Part shown: positions 29,481-37,707 of the stretch, one piece after another | How positions within the stretch are numbered: the stretch's first letter is position 1 | How the letters are laid out: each line of letters opens with the position of its first letter | NCBI RefSeq assembly: GCF_004121075.1 | Contig: NZ_RHLN01000043.1 | Coordinates: 53,110-117,109 of the forward strand | Reading direction: 5' to 3' | From: Lutibacter sp. HS1-25 | GTDB taxonomy: Bacteria; Bacteroidota; Bacteroidia; Flavobacteriales; Flavobacteriaceae | DNA: 64,000 bases | The notes under the pieces: model-generated | Databases searched by the model: none | The model's input: the letters and a program-made list of their open reading frames with translations, nothing else | Told to the model about the DNA's origin: nothing | Program-made: the position numbers and the translations under genes

Positions 29481-29566
29481 ATGTTTTTTTAATAAGTTTT
29501 GAAAACTTATTTTTATAAAAAACGGATTTTTATAGATATTTACAAAATTTTATTTAACACAAAAGA

Positions 29567-32419
29567 ATGCCTAAAAACAAAAACATTAAGTCGATTTTGA
29601 TAATTGGTTCAGGTCCAATTATTATTGGTCAAGCGTGTGAATTTGATTATTCTGGTTCGCAAGCTATTAGATCGTTAAAAGAAGAAGGAATTGAAGTAAC
29701 ATTGATAAACTCTAATCCAGCTACCATTATGACAGACCCGTCATTGGCTGATAACGTTTATTTAAAACCTTTAACTACAAAATCTATTATTGAAATTTTA
29801 CAAATGCACCCAAACATTGATGCTGTTTTACCTACAATGGGTGGACAAACTGCATTAAACTTATGTATTGAGGCAGATGATAAAGGTATTTGGGAAGATT
29901 TTAATGTTGAATTAATAGGTGTTGATATTGATGCCATAAACATTACAGAAGATCGCGAACAATTTAGACAGTTAATGATTAAAATTGGTGTTGGTCAGGC
30001 GCCATCAACAACTGCTACTTCGTTTTTAAAAGGAAAAGAAATTGCACAAGAATACGGTTTTCCGTTGGTAATTCGTCCTTCATTTACTTTGGGTGGTTTT
30101 GGAGCTTCAATAGTATATGATAAAAAAGATTTTGATGAATTGTTAAGTAGAGGTTTAGAAGCTTCTCCAATTCACGAAGTAATTATTGATAAAGCTTTAC
30201 TTGGCTGGAAAGAATACGAATTAGAGTTGTTGAGAGATAGTAACGACAATGTTGTTATTATTTGTACTATTGAAAATATGGATCCTATGGGAATTCATAC
30301 TGGAGATTCAATTACGGTAGCTCCAGCTATGACTTTAAGCGATAAAACTTTTCAAAGAATGCGTGATATGGCAATCCATATGATGCGTTCTATTGGTGAT
30401 TTTGCAGGTGGATGTAACGTTCAGTTTGCTGTAAGTCCTGATGAAAAAGAAGATATTATTGCTATTGAAATCAATCCGCGTGTATCTCGTTCTTCAGCAT
30501 TGGCTTCAAAAGCAACAGGATATCCTATTGCAAAAATTGCAGCTAAACTAGCAATTGGTTATAATTTAGATGAATTAAATAACCAAATTACAAAAACAAC
30601 TTCAGCATTATTTGAGCCAACATTAGATTATGTTATTGTAAAAATACCACGTTGGAACTTTGATAAATTTGAAGGAGCAGATAGAACAGTTGGTTTGCAA
30701 ATGAAATCTGTTGGTGAAGTAATGGGAATTGGACGTTCGTTTCAAGAAGCATTGCACAAAGCAACGCAATCTTTAGAAATTAAACGCAATGGTTTAGGTG
30801 CAGATGGAAAAGGTGAAAGAGATTATGATACCATTATTCAAAAATTAACTTACCCAAGCTGGGATAGGGTTTTTGTAATTTATGATGCTATTCAAATTGG
30901 AATTCCATTAAGTAGAATCCACGAAATTACCAAAATTGATATGTGGTATCTAAAACAATACGAAGAGTTATTGGCTTTAGAAAATGAAATTTCTTCTCAT
31001 AAATTAGAATCTCTTTCATACGAATTGTTGTTAGAAGCTAAACAAAAAGGTTTTGCCGACAGACAAATTGCACATATGTTAGATTGTTATGAAAGTGAAG
31101 TGAAAGCTAAAAGAACAGCTTTAGATATCAATCGTGTTTATAAATTGGTTGATACTTGTGCTGCAGAATTTAGTGCTCAAACTCCTTATTACTATTCAAC
31201 TTTTGAAAATAAAATGATTAGCCCTGAAGGGGTAAGTAAATCAGACAACGAAAGTGTAGTAACCGACAGAAAGAAAATAATCGTATTAGGTTCTGGGCCA
31301 AATAGAATTGGACAAGGAATTGAATTTGATTACTGCTGTGTTCACGGAGTTTTAGCAGCTAGAGAGGCTGGTTATGAAACTATTATGATTAACTGTAATC
31401 CAGAAACTGTTTCAACAGATTTTGATACTGCTGATAAATTATATTTTGAGCCTGTTTTTTGGGAACATATATATGACATTATTGAACACGAAAAACCAGA
31501 AGGTGTAATTGTTCAGTTAGGTGGTCAAACTGCTTTAAAGTTAGCTGAAAAATTAGACAAATGGGGTGTTAAAATTATAGGAACAAGTTTTGAAGCTTTG
31601 GATTTAGCTGAAGACAGAAAACGTTTCTCAGAGTTATTGGTAGATTTAGAAATACCTTTCCCTAAATACGGAACAGCTACTACAGCTGATGAAGCAGCTG
31701 AAATTGCTGATAATTTAGATTTTCCAATTTTAGTTCGTCCTTCTTATGTGTTGGGTGGACAAGGAATGAAAATTGTAATCAACAAAGAAGAATTAGAAAA
31801 GCACGTTGTAGATTTATTAAGAAGTATTCCTAATAATATGCTATTGTTAGACCATTATTTAGATGGTGCTATTGAAGCTGAAGCTGATGCAATTTGTGAC
31901 GGTGAAGATGTTTATATTATAGGTATTATGGAGCATATTGAACCTTGTGGTGTGCATTCTGGAGATTCTAATGCTACTTTACCTCCTTTTAACTTAGGTG
32001 AGTTTGTAATGCAACAAATTAAAGATCATACTAAAAAAATAGCTTTGGCTTTAAAAACAGTTGGATTAATCAATATTCAATTTGCAGTTAAAGATGATGT
32101 GGTTTATATTATTGAAGCAAACCCGAGAGCATCTCGTACGGTTCCATTTATTTCAAAAGCATACCAAGAGCCTTATGTTAATTTTGCAACCAAAGTAATG
32201 TTGGGTGTTAATAAAGTAAAAGATTTTACATTTAACCCTCAGTTAGAAGGTTATGCAATTAAGCAACCGGTATTTTCATTCAATAAATTCCCTAATGTAG
32301 ATAAGAAGTTAGGACCTGAAATGAAATCTACAGGAGAAAGTATTTTGTTTATTGATTCTTTAAAAGATGATGCTTTTTATGAGTTATACTCTCGTAGAAA
32401 AATGTACTTGAATAAATAA
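29567..32419 (+). CDS. carB: carbamoyl-phosphate synthase large subunit lacking the allosteric domain
   Basis: A 950-residue enzyme making carbamoyl phosphate for pyrimidine and arginine synthesis. Two homologous synthetase halves are visible. The first starts SILIIGSGPIIIGQACEFDYSG. The second starts near residue 568 with KIIVLGSGPNRIGQGIEFDY. Each has an ATP-grasp region (HTGDSITVAPA in the first; HSGDSNATLPP in the second). The protein stops shortly after KSTGESILFIDSLKDDAFYELYS. The E. coli protein runs to 1073 residues, with the extra 130 or so forming the MGS-like domain that binds UMP, IMP and ornithine. That domain is absent here. carA is not adjacent. Confidence 0.95.
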   Translation: MPKNKNIKSILIIGSGPIIIGQACEFDYSGSQAIRSLKEEGIEVTLINSNPATIMTDPSLADNVYLKPLTTKSIIEILQMHPNIDAVLPTMGGQTALNLCIEADDKGIWEDFNVELIGVDIDAINITEDREQFRQLMIKIGVGQAPSTTATSFLKGKEIAQEYGFPLVIRPSFTLGGFGASIVYDKKDFDELLSRGLEASPIHEVIIDKALLGWKEYELELLRDSNDNVVIICTIENMDPMGIHTGDSITVAPAMTLSDKTFQRMRDMAIHMMRSIGDFAGGCNVQFAVSPDEKEDIIAIEINPRVSRSSALASKATGYPIAKIAAKLAIGYNLDELNNQITKTTSALFEPTLDYVIVKIPRWNFDKFEGADRTVGLQMKSVGEVMGIGRSFQEALHKATQSLEIKRNGLGADGKGERDYDTIIQKLTYPSWDRVFVIYDAIQIGIPLSRIHEITKIDMWYLKQYEELLALENEISSHKLESLSYELLLEAKQKGFADRQIAHMLDCYESEVKAKRTALDINRVYKLVDTCAAEFSAQTPYYYSTFENKMISPEGVSKSDNESVVTDRKKIIVLGSGPNRIGQGIEFDYCCVHGVLAAREAGYETIMINCNPETVSTDFDTADKLYFEPVFWEHIYDIIEHEKPEGVIVQLGGQTALKLAEKLDKWGVKIIGTSFEALDLAEDRKRFSELLVDLEIPFPKYGTATTADEAAEIADNLDFPILVRPSYVLGGQGMKIVINKEELEKHVVDLLRSIPNNMLLLDHYLDGAIEAEADAICDGEDVYIIGIMEHIEPCGVHSGDSNATLPPFNLGEFVMQQIKDHTKKIALALKTVGLINIQFAVKDDVVYIIEANPRASRTVPFISKAYQEPYVNFATKVMLGVNKVKDFTFNPQLEGYAIKQPVFSFNKFPNVDKKLGPEMKSTGESILFIDSLKDDAFYELYSRRKMYLNK

Positions 32420-32436
32420 TTGATCATATTGAAAAT

Positions 32437-32474
32437 AAAAAAATCCTAAATATTTAAATATTTAGGATTTTTTT
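32437..32474. terminator. bidirectional terminator between carB and plsC-like gene
   Basis: A long symmetrical stem AAATCCTAAATATTT / AAATATTTAGGATTT with A and T flanks, between convergent genes. Confidence 0.85.
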
Positions 32475-32518
32475 TATTCCAACTTTAGGAAGAAAAACGA
32501 ATTATAATGCTGGTTTTA

Positions 32519-33325
32519 TTAACTCCAAAATTCTCGTTTCTTATTCAATTCATCTTCTTGTAATTTGTATTCTTCAGGTGAAATTACCTTTAAAAAAGAA
32601 GGATCCTGCTCTATTTCAAACTGAATTCTTTTTACAATTTCTTCAAAAGATTCGTTTTCATAGTCAATTTTCATAGGCTCTTTAATTACCATAGATTGTA
32701 AAACGTCTCTTTTTTTAATAATCAATCCTTTTTTATCAAACGATCTTCTAAAACCATCAATCACAATAGGTACAACAATTGGTTTGTAGGTTTTAATAAT
32801 ATGTGCTGTACCACGACGAATTGGTTTGAAAGGTGTTGTAGTACCTTGTGGAAAAGTAATAACCCAACCATCGTCTAAAGCTTTTTTGATATTACTTATG
32901 TCCGACATTTTTACTTGTCTTTTAATATCTTGACCTTTACTTCTCCAAGTTCGCTCAATTGAAATAGAACCAACATAAGCAAAAATCTTTGGTAAAAGTC
33001 CCGCTTTCATAGTTTCTGAAGCAGCAATATAGTAGATGTTTAATTTTGGATTCCAAATGTATCCAATGTTTTTAATGGTATCAACTCTACCTTTTAATGA
33101 GGCATTAAACACATGTAACATTGCCGCAACATCGGCAAAGTAAGTTTGATGGTTAGAAACAAAAAGTACATTTGTTTCGGGTAGGTTTCTAATAATTTCT
33201 GAACCTTCGATTTGAAGTTTATTAAAACGACGATAACGACCGTGCGAAACAACTCCAAAAAAGCGAATGAGCCATCTTTTTATAAATAATATGTGACCAA
33301 AAGGATTCCTTTTAAAAATAGGCAT
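32519..33325 (-). CDS. 1-acyl-glycerol-3-phosphate acyltransferase-like protein (PlsC family)
   Basis: A 268-residue membrane-associated acyltransferase of the PlsC/LPLAT family, expected to acylate lysophosphatidate or a related lipid. The catalytic block reads SNHQTYFAD with His59 and Asp65, so His and Asp are six residues apart rather than the usual five (HX5D instead of HX4D). The second block FPQGTTTPF corresponds to the FPEGTR glycerol-phosphate-binding motif. The N-terminus is basic with a hydrophobic segment. It is the last gene of a long minus-strand run. The motif spacing makes the exact acceptor uncertain. Confidence 0.8.
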   Translation of the reverse strand: MPIFKRNPFGHILFIKRWLIRFFGVVSHGRYRRFNKLQIEGSEIIRNLPETNVLFVSNHQTYFADVAAMLHVFNASLKGRVDTIKNIGYIWNPKLNIYYIAASETMKAGLLPKIFAYVGSISIERTWRSKGQDIKRQVKMSDISNIKKALDDGWVITFPQGTTTPFKPIRRGTAHIIKTYKPIVVPIVIDGFRRSFDKKGLIIKKRDVLQSMVIKEPMKIDYENESFEEIVKRIQFEIEQDPSFLKVISPEEYKLQEDELNKKREFWS

Positions 33326-33370
33326 TGTAATGTATAGGGTTTGATTTTAAGCAAATTTACAGAAAATTTG

Positions 33371-34006
33371 TTACAATTTAAGGAATAAATCTTTAATCTC
33401 ACTTAGCATCATAGCTGTAGCTCCCCAAACCACATAACCATTTAATTTAAAGCAAGGTGTGTCAATTTTACTTGCATATGAAGTTGATACGTTTTCTATA
33501 GAAATTGAAGCTTCATTTAAAAAATCGACTAGAGATACTTCAATTATAGTTGCTACTTCATGGTTTTTTTTAAAAATGGGTGTTTCTTGTGTGTAAGCTA
33601 AGTAAGGGTTTACTAAAAAATTACTAGGAGGGATGTAAACGGGGGTCATTTCTTTAAAAACCTGTATATTAGTTATGTTAATTCCAACTTCTTCATGCGC
33701 CTCACGCAATGCTGTAGCTTGTAGGTTAATATCATTTGTATCAACCTTGCCGCCAGGAAAACTTATTTGAGCGGCATGTGTACCTTTATAATTTGCCCTT
33801 TTTGTTAATAATATATGAGTTTGATTGTTAATATTTGGATAAAATAAAGCCAACACAGCCGCTGGTTTAGGGTTGTGTGCTTGTATAAGTTCTGCTGTAA
33901 GTCGTTTTCTTATTTTTGGAGCCAATTTAAATTGAGACTCTATACCGCCTAACGGGTTTACAGATAACTTTGGGATTAAAGATTTAAAACTGTTAAATTC
34001 CATCAT
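33371..34006 (-). CDS. NUDIX hydrolase, CoA pyrophosphatase (NudL) type
   Basis: About 211 residues. The NUDIX box is clear (GGKVD then LREAHEEVGI), preceded by the CoA-type signature LLTKRANYKGTHAAQISFPG. Such enzymes split CoA into 3',5'-ADP and phosphopantetheine. An upstream in-frame extension of 16 codons is unlikely, since it lies inside the TRIC gene. I chose the first of two adjacent ATGs (34006 or 34003), which overlaps the upstream TRIC gene by 14 bases and suggests coupling. Confidence 0.88.
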   Translation of the reverse strand: MMEFNSFKSLIPKLSVNPLGGIESQFKLAPKIRKRLTAELIQAHNPKPAAVLALFYPNINNQTHILLTKRANYKGTHAAQISFPGGKVDTNDINLQATALREAHEEVGINITNIQVFKEMTPVYIPPSNFLVNPYLAYTQETPIFKKNHEVATIIEVSLVDFLNEASISIENVSTSYASKIDTPCFKLNGYVVWGATAMMLSEIKDLFLKL

Positions 34007-34616
34007 CTTTTTTTGTGTAAAATGTAGGTAAAGATAAATGAAAAATGACAGCAATTAAGCGAATAGAAATTACAATTAATGAAGTTGAAATGTAAATAAC
34101 ATTGATATTGAAATTAAAATGATGCAATGTTAAAAATACCATAGATCCAAATACGCTGGCTGTAGCATAAATTTCTTTTCTAAAAATAATAGGTATTTCA
34201 TTGCATAAAATATCTCTAATAACACCTCCAAAAGCCGCCGACATTGTTGCAATTGAAATAATAATAATTGGATGAAAGTTAGCTATTAAACCAATTTCTG
34301 TTCCCATAATGGTGTACAAACCAAGTCCAATTGTATCAAATAAAAGTAGTGATTTGTTGAGGTATTTTAATTTTTTTCTAAAAAATATTGAAAATATATA
34401 AGCGCCTATTATTAAAAAAATATACTCTATATTTTTCATCCAAAAAACAGGTTGAGCACCAATTAAAACATCTCTTAAAGTTCCGCCGCCTACTGATGTG
34501 GCAAAAGCAATAATAAATACGCCAAATGGGTCAAGTTTTTTGCGCATTGCAACTAGGGATCCAGAAATTGCAAATGCAAGAACACCCAAAATATCTAAAA
34601 CATGAAATAATGTCAT
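33993..34616 (-). CDS. trimeric intracellular cation (TRIC/UPF0126) channel protein
   Basis: A 207-residue inner-membrane protein of about seven helices with two internally repeated halves. The repeat motifs are VGGGTLRDVLIG and FGGVIRDILCNEIP, the glycine-rich signature of UPF0126/TRIC channels, which conduct potassium and other monovalent cations. Length is normal. It overlaps the NUDIX gene downstream and is separated by 50 bases from the polyphosphate glucokinase gene upstream. The physiological role in bacteria is unsettled. Confidence 0.9.
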   Translation of the reverse strand: MTLFHVLDILGVLAFAISGSLVAMRKKLDPFGVFIIAFATSVGGGTLRDVLIGAQPVFWMKNIEYIFLIIGAYIFSIFFRKKLKYLNKSLLLFDTIGLGLYTIMGTEIGLIANFHPIIIISIATMSAAFGGVIRDILCNEIPIIFRKEIYATASVFGSMVFLTLHHFNFNINVIYISTSLIVISIRLIAVIFHLSLPTFYTKKDDGI

Positions 34617-34666
34617 TGTTGTTTGGAATAAAAAGTATTAAAAAAAAGGTAAGTTAATTTAAATGG

Positions 34667-35410
34667 TTATTTAATTTCAAATTTAGCTGCCAGTGCTGCG
34701 CCAATAATACCAGCTTCATTTTCGGCTTCAGCAGCAACAATAGGTGTGTCTATTTTAATTAGTGATTTAAATTTTTCAATTTTTTTACTGATTCCTCCAC
34801 CAACAATAAACAAATCTGGAGATAATAGTAAATTTACATGTTTAAAATACTCATTTAGTCGTTTTCCCCAATTTTTAAATGATAATTTTTCATTTTTCCG
34901 AATAGAGTCTGCACAATATTTTTCAAATACAATTCCGTCTTTGTTTAAAACATGGCCAAATTCTGTATTAGGAAGCAGTTTGCTATCTACAAATATTGCA
35001 GATCCAATGCCTGTGCCAAGAGTTATCATAATAATAACACCTTTTTTAGCTCTTCCGGCGCCAAAATTAATCTCAGCCAATCCAGCAGCATCAGCATCAT
35101 TTACAATATAAAAATCATTGCCAGTTTTGTTTTTAAAAAGTTCATTTACAAGAACTCCTTTCCAATTTTCGTGTAAATTACCACCTGTTAAACATTTGCC
35201 ATGTTGTAAAGGAGTTGGAAATCCGCAACCTACAATACCTGTCCATTTAAAATGTTTGATTTGTTTTTGAATGGTTGTAGCAACTGCTTCTGGTGTAGCT
35301 GGTTGAGGTGTTTTTAGGCGGTGTTTGTTAGAAATTAATTCTCCGGTTTCGGTATTTACTATAGCAGCTTTGATACCACTACCACCAACGTCAATTCCTA
35401 AAATTTCCAT
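34667..35410 (-). CDS. ppgK: polyphosphate glucokinase (ROK family)
   Basis: A 247-residue ROK-type kinase starting EILGIDVGGSGIKAAIV, the phosphate-1 motif of PpgK enzymes. It also has VGCGFPTPLQHG and the second phosphate motif ITLGTGIGSAIF. PpgK phosphorylates glucose using polyphosphate, often also ATP. No helix-turn-helix domain is present, so it is not a ROK repressor. The cysteine-rich ROK zinc motif is also absent, as usual for PpgK. It belongs to the co-directional cluster of small metabolic genes. Confidence 0.88.
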   Translation of the reverse strand: MEILGIDVGGSGIKAAIVNTETGELISNKHRLKTPQPATPEAVATTIQKQIKHFKWTGIVGCGFPTPLQHGKCLTGGNLHENWKGVLVNELFKNKTGNDFYIVNDADAAGLAEINFGAGRAKKGVIIMITLGTGIGSAIFVDSKLLPNTEFGHVLNKDGIVFEKYCADSIRKNEKLSFKNWGKRLNEYFKHVNLLLSPDLFIVGGGISKKIEKFKSLIKIDTPIVAAEAENEAGIIGAALAAKFEIK

Positions 35411-35440
35411 AATTATTGTATTTTATATTTACATGTTTTA

Positions 35441-36094
35441 TTACATACGATCTTCAATCCATTTTTTAAAATCAAAAAAGTTTTTTGGTGCTACACCATG
35501 TCCAACCAAATATTCCTGATAACTGTTTTTTATATTTAATTGATTCAAAAACTCAGGTGCTTTATTGGCCCATTCAACAGGGATAACTTGGTCTACACTT
35601 CCGTGTGAAATAAAGAAATCTAATAATTTATAATCAGATTTTTCTAAATTTTCAGGTAACAATTCTGCATTTATATAGCCACTTAAAGCAATTACTTTTT
35701 GAATTGTTTTTGGGTAATTTAAAGCTACGGCATAACTTAAAATAGTTCCTTGACTAAATCCTAAAAGAAAAGTTTTTTCAGGAGAAATGTGGTATTTTTC
35801 CTGCACTTCAGTAATAAATTTATAAATAATATCTCTGGCTTTTATAGCTTCAGGGATGTCTGAAAACTTACCTTGAGTGCTGTTAAAATTTATGGTGTAC
35901 CAAGAGTAACTTCCATAACCAAGTTCTTGTACGGCTCTTGCGCTAACAATTAATAAGTCTGAAGGTAATTCGTTGGCAAATGAAAACAAGTCTTCTTCAT
36001 TACTTCCGTATCCGTGAAGCAATATAAGTAGTGAGGTATTTTCGTTAATTATTGCTGGTTTTTTTACAATGTACTTTAATGATAATTCTTCCAT
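35441..36094 (-). CDS. alpha/beta hydrolase, phospholipase/carboxylesterase type
   Basis: A 217-residue cytosolic serine hydrolase. The oxyanion region is LLHGYGSNEEDLF, the nucleophile elbow is GFSQG, and a C-terminal HSVDQVIPVE-like segment and GHGV supply the Asp and His. This is the small carboxylesterase/phospholipase family (YpfH/EstB-like). The frame extends 24 codons upstream, but that part lies within the DUF4870 gene and looks non-native, so the ATG at 36094 is chosen, 8 bases after the neighbour's stop. The substrate is unknown. Confidence 0.86.
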   Translation of the reverse strand: MEELSLKYIVKKPAIINENTSLLILLHGYGSNEEDLFSFANELPSDLLIVSARAVQELGYGSYSWYTINFNSTQGKFSDIPEAIKARDIIYKFITEVQEKYHISPEKTFLLGFSQGTILSYAVALNYPKTIQKVIALSGYINAELLPENLEKSDYKLLDFFISHGSVDQVIPVEWANKAPEFLNQLNIKNSYQEYLVGHGVAPKNFFDFKKWIEDRM

Positions 36095-36101
36095 ATATGT
36101 T

Positions 36102-36428
36102 TTAAGAGAGTCCTTTAAATAAATCTTGAAAAAGTTTGCCCAAAAGTGGAACTTCTTTTTCTTCACCTTTTAATGCGGCAAAACTACCTAAAATCCATAA
36201 AATAACTGTTGTAACTGCAATAATAAATCCTAAAGTATGATTCATATATTGAAATGCAAATCCAGCAGCTAAATTTAAAAGCAAAATACCAAATGATTGA
36301 CGAATATGAAAAGATGTAAAAGGATTTTTATCTTTGTTATTCATGTAAATGGCAATTATCAATCCAAGCCAAAAAACATAAGAAATTACGGCCATTGTTT
36401 TACCTTCTTGTACAGTTTGATTTTGCAT
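36102..36428 (-). CDS. small DUF4870-like membrane protein
   Basis: A 108-residue protein with three hydrophobic segments (about 10-28, 45-60 and 66-86). The motif NPFTSFHIRQSFGI between the first and second helices is characteristic of DUF4870-type proteins, sometimes annotated as import component proteins. The function is unknown. It lies between the dihydroorotase-like gene and the esterase with gaps of 25 and 8 bases, so co-transcription is likely. Confidence 0.8.
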   Translation of the reverse strand: MQNQTVQEGKTMAVISYVFWLGLIIAIYMNNKDKNPFTSFHIRQSFGILLLNLAAGFAFQYMNHTLGFIIAVTTVILWILGSFAALKGEEKEVPLLGKLFQDLFKGLS

Positions 36429-36453
36429 AATAATAGATTTTAGCGGTTATTAA

Positions 36454-37707
36454 TTATAGTATTACTTTGTTATTTGCAATTATTCCATAAACTTTTCCAT
36501 TCAGTTTTTTATCTATAAATATAGCATTTTTTGAGCTTGAAATGATATCTTTTTCGGTAAATTTATATTCAAATTCAGGGTTAAACAATGTTAAATTCGC
36601 TTTTTCACCTTCATTTATGGGTGAATTTTCGATATTAAATATTTTTTTCGGATTGATAGTTAAGCAGTTGATAAGGGTATCAATGGCTACTTTTTTGTTT
36701 AAAGCTCCAAACAAACTTTCTAAACCAATAGTACCAAATTTAGCACCAACATATTCCAAATTTTTATGTTCAATGTCTATAGGGTTGTGGTCGCTTGTAA
36801 TAATGTCTATTACACCTTCATTTAAACCTTTTATCAAAGCTTTGTTATCTGTTTGGGTTCTTAATGGAGGTAATACTTTTGTGTTGGTATTGAAACTAAA
36901 AAGTTCACTATCTGTTAAAACTAAGTTGTGAGCAGCTACGCTACAGGTTACATTTAAGCCTTTATTTTTAGCGTCTTTAATTAGTTTTACCGATTTTTTT
37001 GTTGAAATGGTTGGGATGTGTAATTTACCACCTGTATATTCTAAAATAAACAAGTCTCTAGAAATTTGTAACTCTTCAGCCAAAGCAGGAATCCCTTTTA
37101 AACCTAATTTTGTGCTGTTTACTTCTTCATTTACCAAACCAGTTGTTGCAATAGCGTTGTCTTGCGGAAAACTCATTACCAAAGCATCAAAATTTTGGGC
37201 ATAAAGCAATGCTATTTTTAATAAATTACCATTGTTTATGGCTATTTTATAATCTCCAAAAGCAATTGCGCCAGAGTTTTGCATATCGTATAACTCTGCC
37301 AAATCTTTGCTTTCGGCATTTTTAGTTAAACAACCAATTGGATATAATTTGGTTGCAAAACCTTCGGCCTTATTTTTTAGAAATTCAATGGTAGATTTAT
37401 GGTCGGCTACTGGATTTGTATTTGGGTTTACTGCCACAGCGGTAAAACCACTTTTTGCGGCTGTATTTAAACCGTTTTCAATGGTTTCGCAATCTTCAAA
37501 ACCGGGTTCTCCAAAACAAACACTTGTGTCAAACCAACCTTGTGAAATATGAAGGTTTTCTAGATTTATTTCTTTTATTGAATTGTTGGATTCTATAGAA
37601 TTGGCAATTTTTGTAATGATACCGTTTTCAATTAAAATATCTTTTTTTTGTTGATGAAACGGACTGGATTTGTCAATAATTGTTGCAGCTTTTAAGAGTA
37701 GATTCAT
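36454..37707 (-). CDS. dihydroorotase homologue lacking metal ligands (pseudo-dihydroorotase)
   Basis: A 417-residue amidohydrolase-fold protein aligned throughout with class I dihydroorotases (VNPNTNPVADH, GLKGIPALAEELQISRD, STKKSVKLI, IITSDHNPID). The catalytic block DxHxHxREPG reads D60-T-S-V-C-F-G-E-P-G69, so both histidines become Ser62 and Cys64 and the substrate Arg becomes Gly66. The regions of the other two zinc histidines also lack them (MSFPQDN and LHIPTIST). The final Asp is retained. The protein is therefore unlikely to hydrolyse dihydroorotate; inactive homologues such as Pseudomonas PyrC' support aspartate transcarbamoylase structurally. It overlaps the BatA gene by 4 bases. 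Confidence 0.88.
   Translation of the reverse strand: MNLLLKAATIIDKSSPFHQQKKDILIENGIITKIANSIESNNSIKEINLENLHISQGWFDTSVCFGEPGFEDCETIENGLNTAAKSGFTAVAVNPNTNPVADHKSTIEFLKNKAEGFATKLYPIGCLTKNAESKDLAELYDMQNSGAIAFGDYKIAINNGNLLKIALLYAQNFDALVMSFPQDNAIATTGLVNEEVNSTKLGLKGIPALAEELQISRDLFILEYTGGKLHIPTISTKKSVKLIKDAKNKGLNVTCSVAAHNLVLTDSELFSFNTNTKVLPPLRTQTDNKALIKGLNEGVIDIITSDHNPIDIEHKNLEYVGAKFGTIGLESLFGALNKKVAIDTLINCLTINPKKIFNIENSPINEGEKANLTLFNPEFEYKFTEKDIISSSKNAIFIDKKLNGKVYGIIANNKVIL

Noticed and set aside
34667..35410. ROK-family transcriptional repressor
   Set aside because: There is no DNA-binding domain; the protein starts directly at the kinase phosphate motif and matches polyphosphate glucokinase.
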